From: Bromus sterilis
Lineage: Eukaryota > Streptophyta > Magnoliopsida > Poales > Poaceae
Direction: 5' to 3'
NCBI GenBank assembly: GCA_950022295.1
Contig: OX465598.1
Location: 178,020,001 to 178,084,000 of the forward strand
Length of the DNA: 64,000 nt
In this document: one piece after another, positions 32,635-43,899 of the stretch
Layout: each line of letters begins with the position of its first letter
Numbering within the stretch: position 1 is the first letter of the stretch
Program-made: the position numbers and the translations under genes
The notes under the pieces: generated by a model
The model's database searches: none
What the model saw: the letters and a program-made list of their open reading frames with translations, nothing else
What the model was told of the DNA's origin: nothing

Positions 32635-33081
32635 TGACGGGGATCAGCCCCGACAAATCCCATGGTCACGGACCCTGGGTTAGTCATAGAGAAGGCACAG
32701 GCTTGACGATACTCGTCGGCTAACAGGAGAAGCACTTCATGCTCGATATTATTGCGTAAAGGAGCGATTACAGTGGAGGCCAAGGCGAGTTCTCGCAAGG
32801 ACAAATGAGTAGATGTGTATTGGATTGATCTGGACGTCTCCCCTCCCAGCCTTTATAAACTAGGCTAGGGCTCAGGGAGTCCGCGCTAGGTTACAAAGAT
32901 AGTTTCCTAGTTCTAGTCTTGCCTTGTACGCCAAGTTGTGCCTTCCATACTAGTCGCGGACTCCTACATTGGTGCTTGGTTGGGCAAGTCGTGGGCCTGT
33001 CGTGGCTTCCTTGCGGGCCTTATGTCTTCGTATGCACCGGGTAGTCTCACACGCAGGAGTCGTGGGGTCACCCCCTCGTCA
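32635..33081 (-). mobile_element. E2 5' LTR
   Basis: It is 447 bp, the partner of 10192-10638. It is followed by the target duplication GGACG, where the E3 5' LTR resumes. Confidence 0.92.
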
Positions 33082-34213
33082 GGACGCCTCCCGGATGTCC
33101 TGTGAGTAGTCCCTCTTGGATCATGGGTCCATGACCAGTAGCTATGTGATGTTCTCCTCCCCTCTTTGTGCTTCCACTTTGGAGACCTCGTGAGCTGCCT
33201 CACATGATCGAGGCACCTTTGTAATTTTCTATGTTGCTATGCTGAGTTTGCCGGGATCTGATGGATTATGAGACTATGTTCAGATTGTGATGAGTAATAT
33301 ATTTGGTTCTCTTTTATATTTGTGTTCTTTAGTTAATTCTTGCATGTTCTCCGTTGCCGTATTTTGCTTTGGCCAAGTGATTTGTTGCAACTCCAAGAGG
33401 GAGCGCTATGCTTGATTTTTGGTTCAGCCCCCTGATGTCTAGCTTGAGTGACAGAAACATGAGACTAGGGGATGTGCTGTTGCCACCAGGGATAAAACAA
33501 CGGTGCTTGTACCTGCGGGTTCAAGGATTGTTTACTTTACACATAGTTCTTTTAATGCAGTTGTCTGTTGCTTTGGGTTTACACTTTGGGTGGGATTCAC
33601 AACTTAATACCAACGAGATGTTCTGGATAGATATCTCAAGGTGGATGATTCGTAGTAGATGCAGATGGATTTCGGTCTACTTACCTTGGCGTACTGCCCA
33701 TTGCTTTTGAGCCTCTTCCTTTCTTTTGTAGCATAGTTAGCATTGCGGTGCGTTTATAATCCTGTCAATTGCCCAGCTGTGATTTGTTTACCTCGCTAGC
33801 ACTTTTATCGTCTTTTGGGAGAGAGACATCACTAGTGAACGTCATGGGACCCCGGTCCATATTTCCACCATTGTTTACACCCTCAATTTACTTTCAGTCT
33901 TTACTTTCCGTTGCCAGTATTATTATCTCTTGCATTGATCCTTTGTAAACAGCAAGGCCGGAGGAATTGACAACTCCTCTGTACTCATTGGGAGCAAAGT
34001 TATTTGCTGTGTGTGCAGGTCCAGGTGAAGTAAGCAACCTCGGGTTAAGAACGGCGCCACTGTTCACTTTACCACCTTCTTTTATTTCTGCGAGTCCTAC
34101 GGGAGAGAAAACCCTATCCTCTACATAGGGGAAATCTGCTGCTACGCTACATCTCACCTTCCACTTGGGGTAACCAACGAGAAGCGAGAGAATTATCTTC
34201 CTTGCTAGCATCA
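33082..34213 (+). mobile_element. E3 5' LTR, second part
   Basis: It continues the LTR after E2: GGACGCCTCCCGGATG matches 39836 onward in the 3' LTR. It ends TTGCTAGCATCA, the same as the 3' LTR at 40978. The 5' LTR without E2 is about 1.66 kb. No gene is present. Confidence 0.92.
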
Positions 34214-34222
34214 AGCAATTTC

Positions 34223-34240
34223 TGGCGCCGTTGTCGGGGA
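34223..34240 (+). other. Primer-binding site of E3
   Basis: TGGCGCCGTTGTCGGGGA lies nine bases after the LTR end. This is the characteristic primer site of Athila-type elements. Confidence 0.85.
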
Positions 34241-34367
34241 CTCCAGTCTACAAGATAGGGGAGTTGCACACTATCTTTTATCTTTGCTTTTTAGTCTTGT
34301 TAGTTTACCTTTTAGTTTTTTACTTTTGTGAACCTTATAAAAAATACCAAAAATACTTGCTGCTACT

Positions 34368-35569
34368 ATGGGTTCCAATGAAAACACCAAGTTGTGTGAC
34401 TTCACTAGTCACAACAACAGTGACTTTATCTGAACTCCTATTTCTCCACCTGCCACTTCAGCACCTTCTTATGAAATTAAACCTGCTTTGCTGAATTTTG
34501 TTATGAAAGAGCAATTCTCAGGTGCTGGAGAGGATGCTGCCTTGCACTTAAATAATTTTGTTGAGCTTTGTGATATGCAAAAGTACAAGGAAGTAGATGG
34601 AGACATCGTCAAGCTGAAGCTTTTTTTCCTTTCTCCTTGAGAGGAAGAGCCAAGGAGTGGTTGCAATCCTTACATAAGAATAGCATTGATTCTTGGGATA
34701 AGTGTAAGGATGCTTTTATTGGGAAGTACTATCCCCCTGCTAAAATTATCTAGTTGAGAAGTAACATTATGAATTTTAGGCAATTGGATAATGAACACGT
34801 TGCCCAAGCTTGGGAACGCATGAAATCTCTTGTTAAGAACTGCCCTACACATGGTTTGACTACTTGGATGGTTATCCAGACTTTTTATGCAGGCTTAAAC
34901 TTTACCTCGCGGAATCTGTTAGACTCGGCCGCGGGAGGAACCTTTATGTCAACCACCCTTGGTGCTGCCACGAAGCTACTTGATGAGATGAGGCTGAACT
35001 ACTCTCAGTGGCACACTGAACGATCTCCAACTTGTAAGAAGGTAAATTCTGTCGAGGAGATCTCCTCTCTTAATGAAAAGGTTGACTTGATCATGTCTCT
35101 AGTTACCAAGAAAGCTCCTATTGATCCTGAGTATGTTCCCTTAAATTCCTTGGTTGCTCAAGAACAAGTAGATGTGAACTTTATCTCTAGAAGCAACTTC
35201 AAAAATAATGCTTATATGAGTAATTTTGGTAGCAACAATCCTAGACCTTTCCCATCCAACAACTATGGGAACAACAACACTTACCCTAGCACCAAAAACT
35301 CCACTTATGAACTAGAGAGTATGCTTAAAGACTTTATCACTACCCAAAAAGCCTTCAACAAGAGTGTAGAAGAGAAATTAGACAAATTAGATATCCTCTC
35401 TTCGAAGGTAGACAACATAGCCCATGATGTTGAGATGCTTAAAATTAGAACTTCTCCCCCCGAGGAGAGGAAAACCACTCCTATGAATGCTATCCAAGTG
35501 CAAATTAATGAAAACATTAGGATGTTGGGCAAACTTAAAGAGAGATGGGCTAGAGAAAAGGAAGAATAG
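34368..35569 (+). pseudogene. gag: E3 gag (Athila-type), with two stops and a frameshift
   Basis: From the ATG at 34368 the frame reads MGSNENTKLCDF and meets TGA after NSDFI (probably CGA). It continues with ALLNFVMKEQFSG, a T-run slippage near 34620 (7 T where 5 restore the frame), then LRGRAKEWLQSLHKNSIDSW, a TAG after PPAKII (CAG), and an open frame from about 34754 to 35569. The domain is the retrotransposon gag capsid type (AKEWLQSL, AWERMKSLVKNCP). The C-terminal part is rich in Asn and predicted coiled coil (KSVEEKLDKLDILSSKVDNI). Structural capsid protein in origin, not functional here. Confidence 0.85.
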
Positions 35570-35740
35570 AGAGTTAAGAGCCTTACTACCTACCACACCG
35601 TCGCTACTATCCAAGTTGTTGAATATGTCCAAACTATTAGCACCCATCACACCCCTAGTCCACCTGGACCTATCAATAGTGATGCTACCACCTGAACCGT
35701 AGATGAAGAAACCTCTATAAACATAGAGGCTTTCAAACAA

Positions 35741-36406
35741 GTGAGCCTTAATGATATCACTACCACCTTGATAGATAGTAGTGATCTAGACTTTGACAAC
35801 TGCACCTTACCTGAAGTTATTGGTTTCCTACACAAGATGTCTAGAGACCCCCACACTAGCACACTTAATCTTGCCTTCACAGAGCATATCACCAATGCTC
35901 TAATCAAAGTTAGGGAGGAGAAGCTTAGACTAGAAGCCTCCATACCTAGGAAGCTAGAAGATGGTTGGGATCCTATGATAAGAATCAAATTGAATAACTT
36001 TCCTTGCATTGCTCTTTGTGATGTTGGAGCTAGTACCTCTGTTATGCCCAAAAGAATGTATGATATGCTTGAATTGAAACCTTTTGATCCTTGTTATTTT
36101 GGTGTTCCTCTTGTCGATTCTTCCGTAAAGAAACATTTGGGGAAGATCGATGATGTTCTTATCATTGTCAATGAAAATTATGTTCCCGTTGATTTTACTA
36201 TTATGGACATTGAGTGTGAGCCCTCTTGTCCAATTATTTTGGGACGTCCTTTTCTTCGCACCGTTGGTGCTGCTATTGACATGAAAGAGGGGAATATCAA
36301 ATTCCAATTCCCTCTCAAGAAAGGGATGGAACACTTCCCTAGGAAAAAGATTAAGTTGCCTTTTGAGTCCGTCACACGGGCAAGTTATTTTCTTGATAAA
36401 ACTTGA
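35741..36406 (+). CDS. pol: E3 aspartic protease
   Basis: The 221-codon frame has the Athila-type protease: FPCIALCDVGASTSVMPKRM (catalytic Asp in DVGAS), then PVDFTIMDI and PIILGRPFLRT, the second conserved block. It ends in a normal stop at 36406, with no RT after it. The first Met at 35741 is only the first start in the open frame; in the parent element this would be the C-terminal part of a gag-protease polyprotein, and the region 35570-35740 is out of frame. The protease domain itself has no visible lesion. Confidence 0.75.
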   Translation: MSLNDITTTLIDSSDLDFDNCTLPEVIGFLHKMSRDPHTSTLNLAFTEHITNALIKVREEKLRLEASIPRKLEDGWDPMIRIKLNNFPCIALCDVGASTSVMPKRMYDMLELKPFDPCYFGVPLVDSSVKKHLGKIDDVLIIVNENYVPVDFTIMDIECEPSCPIILGRPFLRTVGAAIDMKEGNIKFQFPLKKGMEHFPRKKIKLPFESVTRASYFLDKT

Positions 36407-39281
36407 TCTTTTGCTTTGTGCCTAGCTTAAAGGCGTAAAAGAAAGCGCTTGTTGGGAGGCAACCCAAGATGTTTTTACTTCTGTTTTTAGTGGTCTTGAT
36501 GATTGTTACTAATGTAGCAACATCATTGTATCTTTATTTTTCAAGCTTTGTGCCAATTATAGCCTCATATGACAAGGGAAGTGAATGTTGTGACATGCTA
36601 TCCAGAAAACAGATACTCTCCTCGTGATGGGAAAAATCATAGAAAATCACAAGTTCATCTTTTTGAACTGAATTTTAAACACAGCGTGCTCTATACAATC
36701 AAGGAACTTTCATATGTTGTGAGTTTTTTTATTTGAGTTGCATAAGTGCCCCTAAAAAATTCTTTACTACCTGTTATTCTATTTTTCACAGATTCTGCCA
36801 CGTTTTGTCTCTCCTAACTTTTGCAAACCTTAAGCTTGATTTTTCTTTGCAAAACTTTTTGGCAATCTTGAGAAACAATAGATATTCAAGAATATCTTTA
36901 TATCCAGTGGGGAAAAATTATTTATTAAGGGTACTAACCTCTCTAATCAGTTTACAATGAGTTATGTATGAAGGGAGTTTTCAAGTGTGCGATGGAAGAT
37001 GATGAAAGAAGATCCTGGAGTCTCAAAAGCTCAAGCTTGGGGATGCCCCCATGCATCCCCAATAAATATTCAAGGATACTCAAGCGTCTAAGCTTGGGGA
37101 TGCCCCCGTACATCCCCTTCTTCATCAACAATTATCAGTTCGTCCCTCATTGCACTATATTTTTATCACTTCATGCGTTATGTGCTATGCTTGGAGCGTC
37201 TCGCTCTTTACTTTTCTTAGGTTTGTTTTTGCTTTGTTTGCTGTAATAACAAGTTAGACCCCAACTTTGTTTTGTGTGGGAGAGAAACACACTCCGTTTG
37301 AACTAGAACTTCTCATAGGATTTGCATGCTTATTTCCTTAGCTGTGAGTTGTTCTTTTTTCCTTTCTTAGTTGCTGCCCTGTTTAGTTGTAGTGCTTTAG
37401 TTTTCTTCTAGAGCTTTTCTTTTTTATCAGTTTGAACTTTCTATAGGTTGCATGTTTATCTTGTTTAGAGAGTTTTCTTGTTGCACTGAGTTTTGTGTCT
37501 TGACTATATAGTATGTAGTTGAAGTTGCTATTCTCTTTGTAGTAGTAACTTGCAATATTTTTGAGGTATTGACTAGAGTAATGTTTGAACTTATGGTGTC
37601 AAGAGCTTTAGCCTATTAGTGATATATGTCGTATTTTGGGCAATCCGTGTGATTCTCGAAAACCAAAACCCCTGTTGAGAACTCTAGCTACTAGATGGAT
37701 CACTAACCACTGGAGGGTTCGAATATTAGAGTACACTCACGTACCATGAGTCGAGGATGCGCAAGGATAACCAAACCCCCATACACTCCTCCCCAGGGTA
37801 CTTGTCTCTTTGTGAACCTCCTGATTAGATTGAGAGTTACCGATAACAAGTGCATGAGCTCTTCGGACTAATGTGAGTATTCGAAAGTTGACAATTCCAC
37901 CTCCCATATTTTGCTATCCTCTCCTGTGCCGTGCATTGCCTCCTTCTCACTCCGAGAGTTGGCATCCACCTTCGCTGGTACATTGAAACCCTTGGCATGA
38001 TACACTCTATCATCATAAACCTCCTTATATCTTTCCTCTAAACAGCCACCATACCTACCTATCAAGGCATTTCCATAGCCTTTCCGAGATACATTGCCAT
38101 GTAACATCCACCTTCTCATGACTTGATCTTCATGTCATACATGCTACTTTCTTGATCGATGAGCCGCATGCTAGTTGGGACTTGCCCTAATCATTGCTAC
38201 ATGACGCACTAGTATCATTGCATATCCTGCTATCCTGGCAGAGGCGTACATTTGCATCATGATAGTTACATCTTCTTTATGTGAGTACCCTTGTAAAGTG
38301 TGAAAGATCTCCTATATTGTTGTAAAATATAGAGTGTTGCCCCTAAGTGAGGAAAAGATCCCAAAGAGGACAAAATCAAAAGATCCCAAAGAGGACAAAT
38401 GAGAGAAATAGAAAGAGCCATCGAGGCCACCAAAAAAATACAAAAAAATAGAAAAAGAGAAAGAGAAAAAAAAAGAAAGAGAAGGGGGCACACTACTATT
38501 CCTTTTGAGAGACCCACACTATTACTTCATCCTCTATCCCTTGTACTCCATAGAGATCATCATACATGCATACAGCTATGTGGGGACCCTTCACACTATA
38601 GAACTTGGCTTGTATATTCCAATGATGAGCCTCCTCAAACGAGCTCTAGGTCTTCTTGAGCAAGCAAGTTGGATGTACCCCCACTAGTTCCCTTGGAGAG
38701 CTTTTAGCTCACATGTGCATCCGTTGCATGGAAATCCCTAGTCCTCACATCATATCTATCATATGGCCTTCTCTCGCCTATTATTGTCCTCATGGATGCG
38801 AGCCTTTCATACCTTTTTGTCTTCCTCCTCCACCTTCTTTCTGTTTTGCCTTTTAGGTGTCAACTTTCTTGCTCACGCTCATCCATTGCATGAGTGCTCA
38901 AAATATCGAAAGGGAGTGGATCAGTTTGACTTGTACCTGACTAGTGGTCTGGGGACGAGTCAAGATAAGAATCCAAAGGAGACTAAGTGTGAAACTTTAG
39001 TAGATAGTAGTTCTCAACAACCTTTTTTCTCTCCTTTTCCCAGTCCCCTGCTTGCACGCAAACACCATTTGGAGACATTCGAGTCACGGACAGCGAGAGC
39101 TCTTGCACCCTTTGTTCTTTTGTTGCTTGTGTCAATGCTAATATAGACTCTTTCTTGTTAAGACTTGAATTGAATTGCATGCTTTGATTGCTTCACTTAA
39201 AAGTCCTTATATGGTTGTGTGGCATGTCGCCACATAAATTATGCTTGTTATCATTTACCTACTCGAGGACGAGCATGAATT
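36407..39281 (+). mobile_element. E3 non-coding stretch in place of RT and integrase
   Basis: About 2.9 kb with no conserved frame. It starts with TTGTTGGGAGGCAACCC, usual after gag-protease in such elements. At 37033 and 37090 AAGCTTGGGGATG occurs twice, each followed by a 7-bp inverted repeat (GGGGATG ... CATCCCC), matching the polypurine tract at 39283. A purine-only tract lies at about 38430-38490. Short frames on both strands (for example 37868-38119, 38763-39146) are unsupported. Confidence 0.7.
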
Positions 39282-39295
39282 AAGCTTGGGGATGT
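39282..39295 (+). other. Polypurine tract of E3
   Basis: AAGCTTGGGGATGT lies immediately before the 3' LTR start TGATACGTCCC. Its position and G-rich content fit the plus-strand primer. Confidence 0.8.
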
Positions 39296-40978
39296 TGATA
39301 CGTCCCAAACGTATCTATAATTTCTACTTGATCCATGCATGATATGTGTGACTTTGCCATGTTTTGCTTGAACTTTCATACACTTTTGATCATATTTGGA
39401 CTAACCTATTAACTCAGTGCACCTAGTTGCCAGTTCCTGTTTTCTTCTGTTCTTATATTTCAGGATTTCCGGCCATTAAAAGTGCCAAATAAATCCGGAA
39501 AAATTATATAAAAAATCAGCGTCCCGGAAGCTTCTCGAAGAACCGAGGAAGTAAGGGAGTGGACCCACCAGGGCGCCAGGGAAGGGCCCCAGGAGGGTCC
39601 CTGGCACGGCCCAGACCTAGGGCGCGCCAGGCACCCTCCTGAGTGCCCTGTGGCCCCCTCGGTGCCCCCCTTGGCCTATATTTAGTGCCCACGGAGAAAA
39701 CCCCTAATATCGATCTGCTATTCCCATTCTCCTCTCTGTACCGCCGCTGCCGTTTAAAGATTGGGGCTGCCAGGAGACGCTGCCCCGGCACCCTGCAGGA
39801 AGAAGGAACCCCCTCCGGGAGACCATCCATCACCATGGACGCCTCCCGAATGTGCTGTGAGTAGTCCCTCTTGGACCATGGGTCCATGACCAGTAGCTAT
39901 GTGATGTTCTCCTCCCCTCTTTGTGCTTCCACTTTGGAGACCTCGTGAGATGCCTCACATGATCGATGCACCTTTGTAATTTTCAGTGTTGCTATGCTGA
40001 GTTTGCTGGGATCTGATGGATTATGAGACTATGTTTAGATTGTGATGAGTAATATATTTGGTTCTCTTTTATATTTGTGTTCTTTAGTTAATTCTTGCAT
40101 GTTCTCCGTTTCCGTATTTTGCTTTGGCCAAGTGATTTGTTGCAACTCCGAGAGAGAGCGTTATCCTTGATTTTGGGTTCAGCCCCCTGATGTCTAGCTT
40201 GAGTGACAGAAACATGAGACTAGGGGATGTGCTGTTGCCACCAGGGATAAAACAACGGCGCTTGTACCTGCGGGTGCAAGGATTGTTTACTTTACGCATA
40301 GTTCTTTTAATGCAGTTGTCTGTTGCTTTGAGTTTACACTTTGGGTGGGATTCACAACTTAATACCAGCGAGATGTTCTGGATAGATATCTCAAGGTGGA
40401 TGATTCGTAGTAGATGCAGATGGATTTCGGTCTACTTACCTTGGCGTATTGCCCATTGCTTTTGAGCCTCTTCCTTTCTTTTGTAGCATAGTTCGCATTG
40501 CGGTGCGTTTATAATCCTGTCAATCGCCCAGCTGTGATTTGTTTACCTCGCTTGCACTTTTATCGTCTTTTGGGAGAGAGACATCACTAGTGAATGTCAT
40601 GGGACCCCAGTCCATATTTCCACCATTGTTTACACCCTTAATTTACTTTCAGGCTTTACTTTCCGTTGCCACTATTATTATCTCTTGCGTTGATCCTTTG
40701 TAAACAGCAAGGCCAGAGGAATTGACAACTCCTCTGTACTCGTTGGGAGCAAACTAATTTGCTGTGTGTGCAGGTCCAAGTGAAGTAAGCAACCTCGGGT
40801 AGTGAACGACTCTATTGTTCACTTTACCACCTTCTTGTATTTCTGCGAGTCCTACGGGAGACAAAACCCTATCCTCTACATAGGGGAAATCTGCTGCTAC
40901 GCTACATCTCACCTTCCACTTGGGGTAACCAACGAGAAGCGAGAGAATTATCTTCTTTGCTAGCATCAGCGGTCGATA
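39296..40978 (+). mobile_element. E3 3' LTR
   Basis: It is 1683 bp, TGATACGTCCCAAACG to TTGCTAGCATCA, uninterrupted and closely matching the 5' LTR. It is followed by GCGGT, the near-duplicate of GCGGC at 9655. Confidence 0.93.
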
Positions 40979-42052
40979 GATTTCAAACAACCCGGGCCAG
41001 CGGAGACATGGTTTCTCTCGTTGGTCCACCCCAGGGGGCTGCCCACATGGTTTGGGTAGCTAACGCAACCTCATTCAGACGGTAGAGGCCAATTCGAGAG
41101 CACGACTGGCTTTTGAGTTAGATGTCGACTCACCGGGAGCCACCCGGATTTGTTCGTTGTTAGTTAGAGGGATTATGACGTCCGAATATCTCGGAACAAC
41201 TCTTCAATGACTGTCTTTAGCGGGCCCGACTGGAGAGCCAGAGAACATGCAGAGCTTATAATGGACAGTTGGTACACCCCTGCAGGGTTAAATTTTTTCG
41301 AAAAGCCGTGTCCACGATTATGGATGACTCGAGACCTACTCCTTGTTCATAGACAACAACAACTGTGAATAACCTTAATAACTTGATCAACGTGTGTGTG
41401 CCTTGATTGCTTCTTCTTCGTTGGGATGTGAAGATGAGGACAAGGATAGGATAGGTGTTATGCTTGCGTAAGTAGCTGATAGAAGACTTGTTGGAGGAGA
41501 TTCCTCATCGAATTCTTGGCTTCTCATCTTATTCTGAATAGAACGTTAGTCACTCAAATATTGCTAGTGCGGCTGCAACCTCACCACTACCCGCATCTTA
41601 CCGTGGGAAGTTAGTTGTTTGACTTGTTGATATAGCTCACCCCTTCTTCTCCCTTTTACGCACGTTATACAAACGATCTTGGACTACAGAGGAGCTCGAC
41701 GACCTATCTCCTGGACGCCTTCGTGGAGACTCGACGACGACTAGTTAGGCGGATCCCGGTGGAGAGCCTGGACCCGTGTGGTTATGGGATCGGTGATTTT
41801 CTCTTTGCCATTAGGCATTTGATTGTAGTCTGTACTCAAGACATATATCTTCCGCTGATTTATTGTATTTAAGGCAGTTGTATGCCGATTGTATGAGATG
41901 TTGTATCCTTGTAGCTGTAATGTTGTGATATCATGTTGAAATATGAGACATATGGCTTCGTCATATGTCGCGGTGGGTCCGATTTGTCCTTCGTCCTCGT
42001 GTTTGGATGGAAATGTCAAGATCTGAAATAGTACCCCATATCGGGTCTTACA
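40979..42052 (+). mobile_element. X3 LTR, last piece
   Basis: X3 resumes after E3: 'caacccgggccagcggagac' matches X1 near 1330. It ends CGGGTCTTACA, followed by the primer site. About 40 bases around the E3 junction do not align cleanly with X1 or X5. Confidence 0.9.
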
Positions 42053-42655
42053 ACTTGGTATCAGAGCCTTACCGACCGTAGGATCCCTTCTCTAGTCGAA
42101 GTCGAGTCTAGACAAAAAATATTTTGTAGTTATTAAGTTAGTTATCGGAGAGTAGGATTATTTTTCCTCCTTACCCATGCTCTTGTCAGGACAAGTGACG
42201 TAATTGTTTTTACTCTCGCCTTATCCCCTTTCAAACTTTAGGGTCTCGAGTGTGGAGTTTCGGAATAGTTACAATGCTTTTCTTGCAGAGTATTGTCTCG
42301 ATTCCGATCTCAGGTTTGGGAAATCCTGTAGTACCTTTAGTTTTTCTGACTCCGGTGTACATCTTGGTCATTCATTGCCGTCCATACTCTTGCCTGGTGT
42401 CTTCACGGTTTTGAGTGGGAACACTGTCCTTTTGATTCAGATCTCGCTGTCGTTCTTCCTCTTGACACCTGATGGTCTCGTCCTCCGACGTTGTCTTCTC
42501 TCTGCGGAAATTTATCTCGATGGAAGTTCGTCGTCGACATGGAGCAGAGTCCCTTGTTGGTGGTGTTGAAGAATGTCGTCTCTCTTCTCTCTCTTCCCCT
42601 CTCCCCTGGTTCGCCCTGGATCTCAGGACGAGATCCCTTGTTGGTGGTGTTGTAT
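42053..42655 (+). mobile_element. X3 leader, 603 bp, cut by X4
   Basis: Similar to 2453-3038. It contains TCCCTTGTTGGTGGTGTTG near 42548 and again near 42634, so about 85 bases are bounded by a direct repeat. No gag follows: the next base is the start of another X LTR. No polypurine tract precedes that LTR. Confidence 0.75.
42056..42067 (+). other. Primer-binding site of X3
   Basis: TGGTATCAGAGC, initiator-Met type, directly after the X3 LTR as in X1. Confidence 0.9.
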
Positions 42656-43101
42656 TGTAACAGCCCGGAAATTCCACCCAAGTTAAAAAATTTGCTTGTT
42701 GATTTATTTTGTTGATTGTTAGAATTGTTTGCAGTATTTGTTCCGCCAATTTATTAATTGGTGATTATATTTCGCCCTCCGTCTTGTACCGGCATGCGTG
42801 ACCGACCCTTTACACCATGGCACACGACCTTTTGTGACACCCGGTTTCACCCGAGCACCGTCGCAACTTCCGGCACAAGACCAGCCATCGCCGTCGGAAT
42901 GAAAACCCCGTTTATTTAATAAAAAGATTATTTTATTGGGCGCGGGAAAAATGTTCTCTGAATGGTATCGAAGTGAGGTAGAAGTGACCGGCTTGCCGCG
43001 CGGAGTGCGTGGTTCAAAGTTTTACCCGAATCGGAGGCCGTATGGACTTCTGGTGGTCAGAAACGTCAATATCGGACGCGCGCGAGAGAGAAATCGGGGT
43101 G
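42656..43101 (+). mobile_element. X4: X-family LTR head, cut by Z
   Basis: It starts TGTAACAGCCCGGAAATTCC and follows X3 closely to CGCGCGCGAGAGAG, where Z inserts after GGGTG. The rest lies beyond the window. It could be the 3' LTR of a deleted X3 element or a separate insertion; the missing polypurine tract favours the latter or an internal deletion. Confidence 0.8.
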
Positions 43102-43749
43102 TGTCGTGGTCATACCAAAGGTATACCCTTAGGCAAGGGAAACCAAGGGGTACCCTCAAGCCCTTGGTTTCCAACATACCTAACATAATAAATAACGTTA
43201 GTATAGGATACAGATGCTTTGTCAATCGCAGAAACTCAATTCCCAATATCCTCGAGTAACATCCTACTCGGAAGACAGAAATCACCTCCGAGTAGTCAGT
43301 CACTCGGAGAGCAAACAAGATCCGAGTAGTTCATTACTCGGAGAAGACGAATGATAGGCTATTCGTTACTCGGAAGATAAGAACACAACGGACAGAAAGC
43401 ATTCAAGACCGCGTGCGTTCCTCCTCCTTTATTAGAAGTAATGAGTAGACCGTTTCCTGTATTTAGTACGCATTTAACCCTGTAATTAAAGACCCATTAA
43501 GCCGAGGCATTGAAGGGGCAGAGGCGCACTCTATATAAGCCTCCCCCTCCTCCAGTACGAGCACATGCAACACTATTCTCCTCAATCTTTGAGCAAGAAC
43601 ACCCCAGTCAGTCTGGGACAGGACTAAGGTTTTTATCTCTACGGAGAGGCCTAACCTGTATAACTTCCCCTGCATCTACCACTCTGCGTACAAATTCATT
43701 TATCTCCTTTCATACCCCTCTCTCTATTGTCAGGATTATATCCCCGACA
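43102..43749 (+). mobile_element. Z 5' LTR
   Basis: It starts TGTCGTGGTCATACC and ends TATCCCCGACA, with 5-bp inverted termini TGTCG and CGACA. CTATATAAGC at 43531-43540 is the likely TATA box. Repeated 'actcggagaagac/actcggaaga' phrases occupy 43255-43375. The downstream primer site confirms the 3' end. Confidence 0.88.
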
Positions 43750-43750
43750 G

Positions 43751-43769
43751 TTGGCGCCCACCGTGGGGC
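43751..43769 (+). other. Primer-binding site of Z
   Basis: TTGGCGCCCACCGTGGGGC starts one base after the LTR. It is of the TGGCGCC type common to Tat elements. Confidence 0.8.
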
Positions 43770-43899
43770 TGAGTTGATCAGCAATCGTAGAGATGACATT
43801 TTCTTCATCCTCTTCGTTGGTTCGCGGCTCCGAGCTCATCGTCGGAGAGGTTTTCTGTTTCGGGTCATTGACCTTCGTGGCTGATCATTCTTCTTGGCT

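Larger units (their letters stand above)
10192..33081 (-). mobile_element. E2: Tat-lineage Gypsy element, minus strand
   Basis: The LTRs are 447 bp each (10192-10638 and 32635-33081), with a perfect target duplication GGACG (10187-10191, 33082-33086). On the minus strand the order is primer site, gag, protease, RT, RNase H, second (archaeal-type) RNase H, integrase, tandem repeats, then an opposite-strand B3-like gene and the 3' LTR. The dual RNase H and the extra 3' gene are typical of the Tat lineage. Three later insertions lie in its 3' region. By eye the two LTRs differ at about 17 of 447 positions. Confidence 0.92.
9660..40978 (+). mobile_element. E3: Athila-like Gypsy element with gag and protease only
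   Basis: E3 has 5' LTR, primer site, gag, protease, a long non-coding stretch, polypurine tract and 3' LTR. Its own length is about 8.4 kb once the 22.9-kb E2 insertion in the 5' LTR is removed. Flanks are GCGGC on the left (9655-9659) and GCGGT on the right (40979-40983), one mismatch in five. There is no reverse transcriptase, RNase H or integrase, so it must have moved with enzymes supplied by another element. It resembles the Triticeae Sabrina/WHAM type, by structure only. Confidence 0.85.

Noticed and set aside
37868..38119. Minus-strand frame of 83 codons in the E3 non-coding region
   Set aside because: Short, without a recognised domain, and expected by chance in this length of sequence.
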